Shown here: positions 44,496-53,426 of the stretch, piece by piece
Layout: the number at the start of each line of letters is the position of its first letter
How positions within the stretch are numbered: the first letter of the stretch is position 1
Made by a program: the position numbers and the translations under genes
The notes under the pieces: model-generated
Seen by the model: the letters and a program-made list of their open reading frames with translations, nothing else
Databases searched by the model: none
Told to the model about the DNA's origin: nothing
Source of the DNA: Betaproteobacteria bacterium
GTDB lineage: Bacteria; Pseudomonadota; Gammaproteobacteria; Burkholderiales; Rhodocyclaceae
Assembly: GCA_020621865.1 (NCBI GenBank)
Contig: JAHRYW010000003.1
Span: 62,001-126,000 of the forward strand
Direction of reading: 5' to 3'
Length of the DNA: 64,000 nucleotides

Positions 44496-45842
44496 ATGAT
44501 GCGTTATCAGCATTTCGAGGACTTCATCCAGCACGTGGCCGCGCGAAATCCGGCACAGCCGGAATTTCTGCAGGCCGTTACCGAAGTCATCGAAAGCCTA
44601 TGGCCCTACATTGCCCAACATCCGAAATACGCCGAGCAAGGCCTGCTCGACCGCCTGGTCGAACCGGAGCGCATCGTCATGTTCCGCGTCTCGTGGGTCG
44701 ACGACCAGGGCTCTGTGCAGGTCAATCGCGGCTACCGCATCCAGCACTCCTCGGCCATCGGCCCCTACAAGGGCGGCATTCGCTTCCATCCGTCGGTCAA
44801 TCTGTCCATCCTCAAGTTCCTGGCTTTCGAACAGACCCTCAAGAATGCCCTTACCACCTTGCCGATGGGTGGCGGCAAGGGCGGTTCCGACTTCGACCCG
44901 AAGGGCCGCAGCCCGGGTGAGGTGATGCGCTTCTGCCAGGCTTTCGTCAGTGAGTTGTTCCGTCATGTCGGCTCCGATACAGACGTGCCGGCCGGCGATA
45001 TCGGCGTCGGCGGGCGTGAGGTCGGCTTCATGGCCGGCATGATGAAAAAGCTGTCGAATCGGGCCGACTGCGTATTCACCGGCAAGGGCCTGAGTTTCGG
45101 CGGCTCGCTGATCCGCCCGGAAGCCACCGGCTATGGCACGGTCTATTTCGCCGAGCAGATGCTCAAGCAGGCAGGCCGCAGTTTTGAAGGCCTGCGGGTC
45201 AGCGTATCCGGCGCCGGCAATGTCGCGCAATACTCGATCGAGAAGGCCATGGCCCTCGGCGCCAAGGTCGTCACGGTGTCCGATTCGAGCGGCACGGTCG
45301 TCGATGAAAGCGGCTTTACCCCGGAAAAGCTGGCTGAACTGATGGAAATAAAGAACCACCATTACGGCCGCGTCGGCGATTACGCCAAGCGGGTCGGTGC
45401 CGCCTTCCATCCCGGCCTGCGTCCGTGGCAGGTGCCGGTCGATGTCGCCCTGCCCTGCGCCACCCAGAACGAACTGGATGGCGACGATGCCAGGACCCTG
45501 GTCAAGAACGGCGTCATCTGCGTGGCCGAGGGGGCCAACATGCCGTCAACCGCCGAGGCCGTGAAGGTATTCGAAGGTAACGGCGTGCTCTATGCCCCAG
45601 GCAAGGCCAGCAATGCCGGCGGTGTTGCCACGTCGGGCCTGGAAATGAGCCAGAACGCCATGCGCCTATCCTGGTCGCGGGACGAGGTCGATGCCCGCCT
45701 GCACGAAATCATGTGCAACATCCATGAAGCCTGCGTGATCCATGGTCGCAACGCAGACGGCAAAGTCAGTTACGTCAATGGCGCCAACATCGCCGGCTTC
45801 GTCAAGGTTGCCGACGCGATGCTCGCCCAGGGCGTCATTTAA
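44496..45842 (+). CDS. gdhA: NADP-type glutamate dehydrogenase
   Basis: 448 residues, the usual length of hexameric bacterial GdhA. The start is one of two adjacent ATG codons after GGGAG. Active-site blocks: GPYKGGIRFHPSVN, LPMGGGKGGSDFDPKG (catalytic Lys) and VPAGDIGVGGREVGFM. The nucleotide-binding fold is SVSGAGNVAQYSIEKA. It makes glutamate from 2-oxoglutarate and ammonia. Followed closely by a YdcH-like gene. Confidence 0.96.
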   Translation: MMRYQHFEDFIQHVAARNPAQPEFLQAVTEVIESLWPYIAQHPKYAEQGLLDRLVEPERIVMFRVSWVDDQGSVQVNRGYRIQHSSAIGPYKGGIRFHPSVNLSILKFLAFEQTLKNALTTLPMGGGKGGSDFDPKGRSPGEVMRFCQAFVSELFRHVGSDTDVPAGDIGVGGREVGFMAGMMKKLSNRADCVFTGKGLSFGGSLIRPEATGYGTVYFAEQMLKQAGRSFEGLRVSVSGAGNVAQYSIEKAMALGAKVVTVSDSSGTVVDESGFTPEKLAELMEIKNHHYGRVGDYAKRVGAAFHPGLRPWQVPVDVALPCATQNELDGDDARTLVKNGVICVAEGANMPSTAEAVKVFEGNGVLYAPGKASNAGGVATSGLEMSQNAMRLSWSRDEVDARLHEIMCNIHEACVIHGRNADGKVSYVNGANIAGFVKVADAMLAQGVI

Positions 45843-45870
45843 CAACGATTCGCCACCCGAGGAGGTCACC

Positions 45871-46101
45871 ATGTTTCACGAGTTTCGCGATTTGATTACC
45901 GAGCTGAAATCGAGTGATCGGTATTTTCAGAACCTGTTCGAGAAGCACAACGTGCTTGACCAGAAAATCAAGAACATCGAGGCCCACCTTCTGCCCGGAA
46001 CATCCGATGAAGTCGACGTTTTGAAGAAGAAAAAACTGGCGATCAAGGACGAGCTCTACGCCTTGCTCCAGAAGATCAGCCTCAGTCGCGTCCGCTCCTG
46101 A
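45871..46101 (+). CDS. YdcH/DUF465 family small protein
   Basis: 76 residues, strong GGAGG site. MFHEFRDLITELKSSDRYFQNLFEKHN, then a Lys-rich helix, DEVDVLKKKKLAIKDELYALL, matches DUF465. An all-helical coiled coil, function unknown. 28 bases after gdhA, so probably co-transcribed. Confidence 0.9.
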   Translation: MFHEFRDLITELKSSDRYFQNLFEKHNVLDQKIKNIEAHLLPGTSDEVDVLKKKKLAIKDELYALLQKISLSRVRS

Positions 46102-46108
46102 CTGCCGC

Positions 46109-46366
46109 ATGAGTAGCGCGCGTAGCAAGGGTATTTCTTCCGGGCATCGGCAATATGAAAGACACCCGGTCAGCTGTGAAATCGATGGCGACGTGTTTTC
46201 CGGTCATTACTGGGTAGCCGGCATGATTCTCGTCGTATCGACTGCAGCAGGCGGCGCAAGCCGCCAACTGGCCGGCCGGCAGCCGGAGGAATTGGCCAGA
46301 AGCTTGTTGAGGGATTTCGTCCTGTCCAATCAGCCGGGCTTGCCAGCTTCTCCCCGGGTGCCGTGA
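46109..46366 (+). CDS. 85-residue hypothetical protein
   Basis: Starts 7 bases after the YdcH gene stop, same strand. Contains a short hydrophobic stretch (YWVAGMILVVSTAAGG) and a charged C-terminal helix (QPEELARSLLRDFVLSNQP). No family recognised. No strong ribosome binding site, but it fills the space between ydcH and the crp-type gene in a continuous run. Confidence 0.45.
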   Translation: MSSARSKGISSGHRQYERHPVSCEIDGDVFSGHYWVAGMILVVSTAAGGASRQLAGRQPEELARSLLRDFVLSNQPGLPASPRVP

Positions 46367-46375
46367 GCGCGGACC

Positions 46376-47074
46376 ATGCGAAGCCATCAGCCGATCAACC
46401 CGGGAACTCACCTGAAGAACAACGCCCTGTTCAGTGAGATGGACGATCGGGAGATAGCCCTGATCGCCCGGGAAACACGCGAGCTACGATACGAGCGAGG
46501 AGAGTCGATCTTTCACCAGGGCGATGCGTGCACCGGCTTTCATATCGTCGTTTTCGGGCAGGTCAAGCTTTCCTTCATTTCGCCCGGCGGCGCCGAAAAG
46601 ATCGTCGATGTGGTGGAGCAAGGGCAAAGCCTCGGCGAGGCCATGATGTTTCTCGACAAGCCCCATGTCGTATCGGCACAGGCCCTGAGCGACAGCCTGC
46701 TCCTGCACGTCTCCAAGTCAGCGGTTCTCGGCGGGATTGAGCGCGACCATGGCACCCTGCGCAAGATGTTGAGCAGCCTGGCGCAGCGGACCTATCGGCT
46801 GATGATGGACGTCGAGGGCTACACGCTGCGTACCGGCAAGCAGCGCATCGTTGGCTACCTGCTTGAGCAACTGGAACGCGAAGATCAAGGCAAGGAACCC
46901 CGGTCCGTCGATCTGGCCGTCAGCAAATACGTCATCGCTTCGCGGCTGAACCTGACCCAGGAACATTTTTCCCGCCTTCTTCATGAATTGAGCGATATCG
47001 AACTGATCAAGATCGACGGGAGGCGCCTGACGATTCCCTGCCTGCAGCGATTGCGGGAATACCAGTTCAAATAG
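46376..47074 (+). CDS. Crp/Fnr-family transcriptional regulator
   Basis: 232 residues. N-terminal cyclic-nucleotide-binding-like fold (RYERGESIFHQGDACTGFHIVVFGQVKLS) and C-terminal winged helix (VIASRLNLTQEHFSRLLHELSDIELIKIDGRRLTI). There is no N-terminal Cys cluster, so not Fnr itself; the pattern resembles the Dnr/NnrR group that responds to NO or redox state. It is convergent with and overlaps the second LysR gene by 8 bases. Confidence 0.88.
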   Translation: MRSHQPINPGTHLKNNALFSEMDDREIALIARETRELRYERGESIFHQGDACTGFHIVVFGQVKLSFISPGGAEKIVDVVEQGQSLGEAMMFLDKPHVVSAQALSDSLLLHVSKSAVLGGIERDHGTLRKMLSSLAQRTYRLMMDVEGYTLRTGKQRIVGYLLEQLEREDQGKEPRSVDLAVSKYVIASRLNLTQEHFSRLLHELSDIELIKIDGRRLTIPCLQRLREYQFK

Positions 47075-47978
47075 CCAGCCGGTCCCAGTAAGGCTCGGCG
47101 CCGATGTGGGACACCATGAAGTCGATGAAGACCCTGACCTTGCTGGGCAGATGGCGCGTCGGCAGATACATCGCATAGACATGGCGCTCGACGGGGATGT
47201 ATTCGGACAGGACGGCCTGAAGATTGCCGTTTTGCAGTTCCTTGCCGATGATGAAGGTCGGCAGCAGGCCGACACCGAGCCCGCCGAGGACGGCCTGCGA
47301 CAGGGCCTCGTCATCGTCGACATGCAGCGTGCCATTGACCGGCACCGAAATCTCGCCCTCCGGCCCGGTAAAGCGCCACCGCCCAGGCTCTCCGGAACGC
47401 GTGTAATCCAGGCAGTTGTGGGTGACCAGCTCGGCCGGGGTCTGCGGAATTCCCCTGCGCCGAAAATACTCGGGCGTCGCGCACAGTTTGCGCCGGACCG
47501 GGGCCAGCGGGCGGGCGACGAGATTCGGCGCCGGGTCGCCGGTGACGTGAATGGCCACGTCAAACCCCTCCTCGGCCAGATTGACCCAGCGATCCGTAAT
47601 GCTGAGATCGATCCTGAGCTCCGGGTGGCGCGGCAGAAATTCCGCCAGGGCCGGCGCGACATGCAGCGTGCCAAAAGCCACCGACGCACTGACGCGCAAC
47701 ACGCCCCGTGCTTCGCTGTTCAGGCTGCCGACCAGTTTTTCCGCTTCCGTGGCTTCTTCCAGAATCCGGGAACAACGCTCGGCAACCGCGGCGCCGATTT
47801 CCGTCAGGCTCAAGTAGCGGGTTGTCCGGTTGAGCAGATGCGCACCCAGCGATTTTTCCAGCTTGGCCACGGCCTTGCTGACCGCCGAGCGCGAAGTCCC
47901 GATTCTCCGGGCGGCCTCCGCGAAACTGCCCGCCTCGACCACCCGGGCGAAAATTGCCATCAGGTTCAGATCTGCCAT
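47067..47978 (-). CDS. LysR-family transcriptional regulator (copy 2 of a paralogous pair)
   Basis: 303 residues from ATG 47976-47978 (MADLNLMAIFARVVEAGSF), preceded by AGGGG; an in-frame ATG 9 codons upstream is possible. HTH: FAEAARRIGTSRSAVSKAVAKLEKSLG. Effector domain with ALSQAVLGGLGVGLLPTFIIG and end EPYWDRLAI. Similar to the LysR at 43254-44156 along its length, suggesting an old duplication. Target unknown. Confidence 0.92.
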   Translation of the reverse strand: MADLNLMAIFARVVEAGSFAEAARRIGTSRSAVSKAVAKLEKSLGAHLLNRTTRYLSLTEIGAAVAERCSRILEEATEAEKLVGSLNSEARGVLRVSASVAFGTLHVAPALAEFLPRHPELRIDLSITDRWVNLAEEGFDVAIHVTGDPAPNLVARPLAPVRRKLCATPEYFRRRGIPQTPAELVTHNCLDYTRSGEPGRWRFTGPEGEISVPVNGTLHVDDDEALSQAVLGGLGVGLLPTFIIGKELQNGNLQAVLSEYIPVERHVYAMYLPTRHLPSKVRVFIDFMVSHIGAEPYWDRLAI

Positions 47979-48085
47979 TGCCGCCCCTAGAGTTTCACGC
48001 CCCATGATTGTTTCCTTAAAGGATACATTTTGATGCCATTTTAGCGGCTACCCGGAGCACTGCCCGGGCGCTAACATGCCTTCCC

Positions 48086-48496
48086 ATGAACGCCACAAAT
48101 TTTGCAAACCTCCAGACACCACCGAGCGAATACAACGAATTCGAGCCGCTGGTCGTCAGTCACGAAGACTACGCCCGTCTCCGCCAATACGCGCTGAACG
48201 ACGAACTGGCGGACGAACTGGATCGCGCCATTGTAGTCCATACGGAACGAATCCCGGCCAATGTGGTGACCATGTACGCCCGTTGCACCTATCTGGATGA
48301 GCACCTCGGAACACAACGTGAAATCGAACTGGTTTATCCCGACGAGGCCGACCCGGCGACCGGGAAGGTTTCCGTGCTGACGCCGGTCGGCAGCGCCTTG
48401 ATCGGCCTGCGGGTCGGCCAGGCAATCCTGTGGGACTTTCCCGACGGCTCGGTGCGCCGACTGAAGGTTACGGCTGTCAGCAAGGCTGCCAATTAA
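48086..48496 (+). CDS. rnk: Rnk-like nucleoside diphosphate kinase regulator
   Basis: 136 residues. Short N-terminal helices followed by a GreA/GreB C-terminal-like domain: LVYPDEADPATGKVSVLTPVGSALIGLRVGQAILWDFPDGS. Rnk binds RNA polymerase near the secondary channel region and affects nucleotide pools and alginate-type phenotypes in other bacteria. Its N-terminal coiled coil is short, as in Rnk rather than GreA. Confidence 0.88.
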   Translation: MNATNFANLQTPPSEYNEFEPLVVSHEDYARLRQYALNDELADELDRAIVVHTERIPANVVTMYARCTYLDEHLGTQREIELVYPDEADPATGKVSVLTPVGSALIGLRVGQAILWDFPDGSVRRLKVTAVSKAAN

Positions 48497-48589
48497 CGCA
48501 GCCGGGTGATCGCGCTGCCCCACTCCCGGTCCGCCGATGCCAGACATCGGCGGGCCGGGTTTATTCACGATCCACTATCGGAGAATCCA

Positions 48590-48811
48590 ATGAAATTTGT
48601 TTTCGAAACCGTCGCCGAAACGCAAAATGCCTCGCTGGAGGCGGCCGGCATTTTGACGGATAACTTTCTGGCCGCCATCGAGCGGCTGGTGCAACTCAAT
48701 ATCGAGGCAAGCCGCAGCGTTTTCGAACACTCCGCGGAATTGACCCTGGTTTGCCTGAAAACCGAAAATGCCTTCGCCTGGCATCCGCTCAAGAGATTGA
48801 GCGAAGCCTGA
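48590..48811 (+). CDS. Short phasin-like protein
   Basis: 73 residues from ATG 48590 with CGGAG upstream. NASLEAAGILTDNFLAAIERLVQLNIEASRSVFEHSAE resembles the first helix of phasin-2 proteins, which coat polyhydroxyalkanoate granules and are usually over 130 residues. This one stops after LVCLKTENAFAWHPLKRLSEA. It may be a short phasin, a truncated copy or an unrelated helical protein. Confidence 0.55.
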   Translation: MKFVFETVAETQNASLEAAGILTDNFLAAIERLVQLNIEASRSVFEHSAELTLVCLKTENAFAWHPLKRLSEA

Positions 48812-48840
48812 ATTCTCCCCCCTGCATTCCTGTCCCCCAG

Positions 48841-48860
48841 CCCGGCGCCGAGGCGCCGGG
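48841..48860. terminator. GC-rich hairpin after the phasin-like gene
   Basis: CCCGGCGCC-GA-GGCGCCGGG, a perfect 9-bp stem 30 bases past the stop. No T run follows, so Rho-independent termination is uncertain. Confidence 0.45.
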
Positions 48861-48983
48861 CACCAATCCACCCGATGCCGAGATAGCCGACAGCCAGCAT
48901 GCCTGGCTTCGACATCACATTCCGAGAACTCCCCGCCTGGATCAGGCTCCAACGTTCAGAGCGTCGCCCGAGGGAGAACTTCC

Positions 48984-51077
48984 ATGCGCAAGCATCTGCC
49001 ACTGGGTAACAGCGTATGCTGTATTGGGGTCGCTTGTGCACTTGGCAACCCGCAAATCGGGAGCGCATCTGCCCCCGCTGCCCTACTGACCAGCACACTC
49101 CATGACACGCTGCGGCGGCACGGCATCAGGCAACGTGCCACCGAAACGATCGCCCCCCGTCTGGCTTGTGCCAATCCCCTTTTCGATCTGCTGACCAGAT
49201 TGTCCGACGCGACCAGCAGCGCCATCGCCCGCGGCGAACGGCCACTGGTGATCGGCGGCGACCATGCCATCGCTGCCGGCACCTGGAAGGGTATCGCCCG
49301 TGCATTGGGCCGGATGCCCGGCCTGATATGGATCGACGCCCATCTCGACGCCCACGTACCGGCGACTTCGCCATCGGGAAATTTTCACGGCATGCCGGTT
49401 GCCGCCCTGCTCGGCGAAGAAGTACCAGAAATGAGCGACATCCCCGGCCCAAGGCTTGAAGCTGCCCGGCTCGTGATGCTTGGCGCACACAGTTTTGAGG
49501 CCGAAGAACAGCAACTGCTCAAGCACCACGGCGTTCGCATCATCGGTACTGATGAAATCGCGACATTTGGCCTGCCTGCGATGCTGACCAAGGCCCGAAA
49601 ATGGCTGGGCGACGGGGCCTGGGGAATCAGCCTGGATGTCGATGCCCTCGATCCAGGAGCGGCGCCGGGCGTCAACACCCCGGTCGTCGGCGGACTTGAT
49701 CCGGCCGAGCTGACGCAAGCGCTACGCAGCCTGCTGCGCGAGCCTAATTGCGTGGGTCTCGAAATCGCCGAGTACAACCCGCAAAACGACCCGGATGGCT
49801 GCACCGCCCGGCTAATCCATCAGTTGATCGACGCCGCCAGCGCACCGGATGCAACAACGCTCAAACGCTGGGAAGACAATTTCGGCGCCCGCAACTACGC
49901 ACCTCTCCCCGTGGTGTTGAGCGAAGGCCGGGGATGCTGGCTCACCGATACCGATGGACGGCGTTACCTGGACCTGATGTCCGCCTATTCCGCCAATAGT
50001 TTCGGCCACGCGCACCCCAAGCTGCTGGCCGCGCTGAATGCCCAGGCCGGCCGTCTGGCCCTGACCTCCAGAGCCTATTCGAATGACCGCTTGCCGCTCT
50101 TCCTGCGGCGGCTGACTGAAATCTCCGGTTATGCGCGCGCCTTGCCCGTCAACACCGGGCTGGAAGCGGTCGAAACCGCCTTGAAAGCGGCCCGCAAATG
50201 GGCTTACAAGATCAAGGGAGTGGCGCCGGATCAGGCCGAGATCATCGCTTGCGAGGGGAATTTCCATGGGCGCTCGATTGCCATTGTCGGACTCTCCTCC
50301 GAAGCGCAATACCGGGACGGCTTTGGCCCCTATCCGCCCGGACTGAAGACCGTCCCGTTCGGCGATGTGGGCGCCCTGGCCGCGGCAATCGGACCGAACA
50401 CGGCCGCCTTCCTGGTCGAACCCATACAGGGCGAAGGCGGGGTCGTGGTGCCGCCGGCCGGCTATCTCAGCGCCTGCGCGAAGTTATGTCGCGAACACCA
50501 GGTGCTGCTGCTGGTCGATGAAGTGCAGACCGGCCTGGGGCGCACCGGGAAGCTGTTCGCCTTCCAACATGACGCGGTACGACCAGACGGCGTCATTCTC
50601 GGCAAGGCTTTGGGCGGCGGCCTGATTCCCGTCTCGGCATTCCTGGCCGATGACGAACTGATGGGCGTTTTTACGCCGGGCGATCACGGCTCGACCTTTG
50701 GCGGCAACCCGCTCGCAGCCGCGGTCGGCCTGGCCGTGCTCGATTTGCTCGCCGACGAAGGGCTGATCGCGCACTCGGCGATGCTTGGCGAACACTTGCT
50801 GAAGCGCCTGAAGGAACTCACCACAAACACGCCTGCGATTCGTAGCGTAAGGGGCAAAGGACTCTTCGCCGGTATCGAACTCGAGCCGACCTTGGCCGAT
50901 GCCAGGCAGATGGCCGAACGGCTGCTTCGGCGCGGCATTCTGACCAAGGACACCCACGCCACCGTCCTCCGCCTGGCCCCGCCGCTGATCATCGACCAGG
51001 CGACGCTTGATTGGGCTGTTGACGAAATTGCCCTGGAATTCGCCATCCACGCTGGCTCGACCCGCAGGTGTGCGTGA
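48984..51077 (+). CDS. Arginase-ornithine aminotransferase fusion protein
   Basis: 697 residues. Residues about 10-285 are a complete arginase: LVIGGDHAIAAGTW, WIDAHLDAHVPATSPSGNFHGMP and SLDVDALDPGAAPGVNTP give the manganese ligands. Residues about 295-690 are an ornithine-oxo-acid aminotransferase: SAYSANSFGHAHPKLL, LVEPIQGEGGVVVPPAGYL, LLLVDEVQTGLGRTG, and the PLP lysine in ILGKALGGGLIPVSAF. The two steps are consecutive: arginine to ornithine plus urea, then ornithine to glutamate semialdehyde. Both halves keep their key residues. GAGGGAGAAC-like site precedes the ATG. Confidence 0.93.
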   Translation: MRKHLPLGNSVCCIGVACALGNPQIGSASAPAALLTSTLHDTLRRHGIRQRATETIAPRLACANPLFDLLTRLSDATSSAIARGERPLVIGGDHAIAAGTWKGIARALGRMPGLIWIDAHLDAHVPATSPSGNFHGMPVAALLGEEVPEMSDIPGPRLEAARLVMLGAHSFEAEEQQLLKHHGVRIIGTDEIATFGLPAMLTKARKWLGDGAWGISLDVDALDPGAAPGVNTPVVGGLDPAELTQALRSLLREPNCVGLEIAEYNPQNDPDGCTARLIHQLIDAASAPDATTLKRWEDNFGARNYAPLPVVLSEGRGCWLTDTDGRRYLDLMSAYSANSFGHAHPKLLAALNAQAGRLALTSRAYSNDRLPLFLRRLTEISGYARALPVNTGLEAVETALKAARKWAYKIKGVAPDQAEIIACEGNFHGRSIAIVGLSSEAQYRDGFGPYPPGLKTVPFGDVGALAAAIGPNTAAFLVEPIQGEGGVVVPPAGYLSACAKLCREHQVLLLVDEVQTGLGRTGKLFAFQHDAVRPDGVILGKALGGGLIPVSAFLADDELMGVFTPGDHGSTFGGNPLAAAVGLAVLDLLADEGLIAHSAMLGEHLLKRLKELTTNTPAIRSVRGKGLFAGIELEPTLADARQMAERLLRRGILTKDTHATVLRLAPPLIIDQATLDWAVDEIALEFAIHAGSTRRCA

Positions 51078-51086
51078 ACCTGGAGA

Positions 51087-51590
51087 TCAGCTCGCTATCC
51101 GCGGCATTTCTGGCGACGAATCCAAGGCCTGCTCTCCCAGCCCCACCCTGACCCGCGGATACCCAGCCCCTTCCCGCATCGGGTAGCCCAGCCCGGTGCA
51201 GATGTGCCGGGCGACCGGGTGGCCGGTGGCGAGGTGGATTTCGCGGATGCCCTGGTCGGCTGCGCTGGCCAGCGCGGTCTTGAACAGGCGATGGGCCCGG
51301 CCGCAGCGACGCTGGCCGGGCAAAACGCTGGCGCCGAGTTCGGCGACCTGGCCATGGACAGCCAGATGTAGAAAGCCGGACAGGCTGCCCTCCGGCTCGA
51401 CCGTGGCGAAGCACAGGTCGTGGGCGAAGTCGATGCGCTCGACATAGGCAACGATCGCCGCATCCGACAGCGGGCTGGCGAAACGGCCGTAGCGGTCGTC
51501 TGCGCCAAGCGCCAGCAGGTGCTTGCCAACGGCTGGGCGCCAGACGGCGTCCAGCCGCAGCACGGTGCACAGTGGCGCGTCGAAGATCAT
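51087..51590 (-). CDS. GNAT-family N-acetyltransferase, last gene of the nrd operon
   Basis: 167 residues from ATG 51588-51590, overlapping the nrdB stop as ATGA. GNAT-like features: FATVEPEGSLSGFLHLAVHG, then VAELGASVLPGQRRCGRAHRLF (acetyl-CoA-binding Gly/Arg turn, here GQRRCGRA) and a late IREIHLATGHPVARHICTGLGYP. Substrate unknown. Translational coupling to nrdB suggests a shared function, although no ribonucleotide reductase system is known to me that needs an acetyltransferase. Its stop is 9 bases from the convergent fusion gene's stop. Confidence 0.8.
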   Translation of the reverse strand: MIFDAPLCTVLRLDAVWRPAVGKHLLALGADDRYGRFASPLSDAAIVAYVERIDFAHDLCFATVEPEGSLSGFLHLAVHGQVAELGASVLPGQRRCGRAHRLFKTALASAADQGIREIHLATGHPVARHICTGLGYPMREGAGYPRVRVGLGEQALDSSPEMPRIAS

Positions 51591-52723
51591 TCCCAAGCCA
51601 GCGCCCCGCCCGTCTGGTACTCGGTGACGCGGGTTTCGAAGAAATTTTTCTCCTTGCGCAGGTTGGCCTGTTCGTCGAGCCAGGGCAGGACGTTTTCGGC
51701 GCCGGGGAAAGGCTCGGCAACGCCGACCTGGCGCGCCCGGCGGTTGGCGATGAAGCGGAACTGCTGGACGTGCAGCTCGGCGTTGTAGCCGAGGATGGGT
51801 TCGCGCAGGATATAGCCGGCGTAGGCGGCTTCGGCCGCTTCGGCTTCGTCCCACAGTTCGCGCAATGCCGCCGGGTCGAGGCTCAGATTCTCTTCGATCA
51901 GCAGTTCGCGGATGACGCGAATGCCGAAGGCGCAGTGCAGCACCTCGTCGCGCATGATGTATTGCAGCTGCTCGGCGGCGCCCTTCATCAGGCCGCGCCG
52001 CTGCAGCGCGAAGACCGGGGTGAAGCCGTTGTAGAACCAGCAGCCTTCGAAGATCACCGCGAAGAAGAAGTAGGACAACGCGAATTCATGCAGGTTGGCG
52101 CGATCAGACAGGTCGAAGTCGGAGCGCAGCACCTTTTCCAGCCGCCGGTTGGCCAGCGCGATCTTGCCGTGAATGGCCGGCACGACGCGGTAGCGGTTGT
52201 AGATTTCCTGCTGATCCAGCCCGAGGCTTTCGATGCAGTGCTGATAGGTCCAGGTGTGCAGCGCCTCCTCGTACACCTGGCGTGCCTGGTAGATCTGGAT
52301 TTCCGGCGCGCTCATCTTCTCCATGACGGCCAGGCCGATGTTGCGCATGGCCAGGATGTCGGAGGTCGTCAGGTAAGCCAGCACGTTTTCGAAGACGTGG
52401 CGCTCGGCGGCGGAGAGCTTGTGCTGGTAGTCGTGCACGTCCTGCGCCATGCCGATTTCCAACGGTGTCCAGTGGTTGCGGTTGGCCTTCAGGAAGAACT
52501 CCCAGGCCCACGGGTACTTGAACGGCGCGAGTTGGTTGATGTCGGCCTTGCCATTGACGATGCGCTTGTCGGCGGCGTCGATCGGCGCCAGGGCCGGGCG
52601 CGGGGCGGCCGGAGAAAATTCTGTTTTTGGCTGATTTTTGCCGGCGACCGTAGCATTTGGCTGCGGCGCGGCGGCGGGCTGGTCCCAGTCGTTGAACAAG
52701 GCGGTGGAAAGCATGGCGGTCAT
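51587..52723 (-). CDS. nrdB: Class I ribonucleotide reductase small (radical) subunit
   Basis: 378 residues; start ATG 52721-52723, or the ATG 3 codons later. The R2 diiron site is visible: YEEALHTWTYQHCIE contains Glu-x2-His and, four residues later, the radical Tyr (EALHTWTY as in class Ia); FFAVIFEG and RDEVLHCAFG supply further ligands. It generates the tyrosyl radical that starts reduction of ribonucleotides in NrdA and requires oxygen. The N-terminal peptide NATVAGKNQPKTEF (residues about 21-36) comes from a dispersed-repeat copy. It is separated from nrdA by nrdD and nrdG, which is unusual. Confidence 0.94.
   Translation of the reverse strand: MTAMLSTALFNDWDQPAAAPQPNATVAGKNQPKTEFSPAAPRPALAPIDAADKRIVNGKADINQLAPFKYPWAWEFFLKANRNHWTPLEIGMAQDVHDYQHKLSAAERHVFENVLAYLTTSDILAMRNIGLAVMEKMSAPEIQIYQARQVYEEALHTWTYQHCIESLGLDQQEIYNRYRVVPAIHGKIALANRRLEKVLRSDFDLSDRANLHEFALSYFFFAVIFEGCWFYNGFTPVFALQRRGLMKGAAEQLQYIMRDEVLHCAFGIRVIRELLIEENLSLDPAALRELWDEAEAAEAAYAGYILREPILGYNAELHVQQFRFIANRRARQVGVAEPFPGAENVLPWLDEQANLRKEKNFFETRVTEYQTGGALAWE
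52617..52660 (-). repeat. Dispersed GCTACGGT repeat inside the 5' end of nrdB
   Basis: Minus-strand reading: CCAAATGCTACGGTCGCCGGC, A-run, TCAGCCAAAAACAGAATT. Short form, same strand as the gene, in the poorly conserved N-terminal extension of NrdB. Confidence 0.85.
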
Positions 52724-52760
52724 GGTGGGGTTCTTTCTATCGATGACGTGATTTTGGCGA

Positions 52761-53426
52761 TCAGGCAGCCCGGGTTTCGACCCGGGCCAGGTGTTGGGCG
52801 GCGGCGGCCAGCAGCGGCTCGGGCACGCTGGCCGGCTGGCCGGCCCGGCGACAGGCTTGCAGCACCAGGCGGGAAACGCCCAGCGCGGCCAGTTGGCGGG
52901 CCATGCGGGCCAGTGCGTCGGCATCCAGCAGGTCGCTATCGACGGTGCAGCGGATTTCATGGTCGACACCGGCCGCCAGCAGTCGGGCCAGCGATTGCCT
53001 GGCCGCCTCGCCGCCGGCGCCGGTGATGCGGCGGTAATCCTCGAACGGCCCCTTGATGTCGAAACCGACCCAGTCGAGCAGCGGCAACGCGGCGGCCAGG
53101 CGCTCCGGGTAGATGCCGGCGGTGTGCAGCGCGGTGGCGAAACCCCGCGCCCGGACGTTGCCGAGCGCGGCGCCGAGGCCGCGCTGCAGCAGCGGTTCGC
53201 CGCCGCTGAAGACGAGCCCGTCGAGCAGGCCGCGCCGGGTTTCCAGCCAGCCGAGCACCTCGCCCCACGGGCGCTCGCCGTCCCGCGGGGAATGCAGGTG
53301 CGGGTTGTGGCAATAGCCGCAGCGCCACGGGCAGCCCTGGCAGAAGACCACGGCGGCCAGCCGACCGGGGAAGTCGATGGTGGTGAACGGCGTCAGGCCG
53401 CCCACCACCAATCCGCCGTCACGCAT
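52761..53426 (-). CDS. nrdG: Anaerobic ribonucleotide reductase activating enzyme (radical SAM)
   Basis: 221 residues. It carries the radical-SAM cluster motif CPWRCGYC (Cys-x3-Cys-x2-Cys) in VVFCQGCPWRCGYCHNP, followed by FSGGEPLLQ. This protein cleaves S-adenosylmethionine to put the glycyl radical on its partner. It starts inside the end of the separate glycyl-radical subunit gene (8-base overlap), so it is made together with its substrate. It is of the longer NrdG type resembling pyruvate formate-lyase activases. Confidence 0.94.
   Translation of the reverse strand: MRDGGLVVGGLTPFTTIDFPGRLAAVVFCQGCPWRCGYCHNPHLHSPRDGERPWGEVLGWLETRRGLLDGLVFSGGEPLLQRGLGAALGNVRARGFATALHTAGIYPERLAAALPLLDWVGFDIKGPFEDYRRITGAGGEAARQSLARLLAAGVDHEIRCTVDSDLLDADALARMARQLAALGVSRLVLQACRRAGQPASVPEPLLAAAAQHLARVETRAA

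Noticed and set aside
48590-48811. Phasin-like gene as a frameshifted full-length phasin
   Set aside because: No continuation of phasin-like sequence could be read in other frames downstream before the hairpin at 48841.
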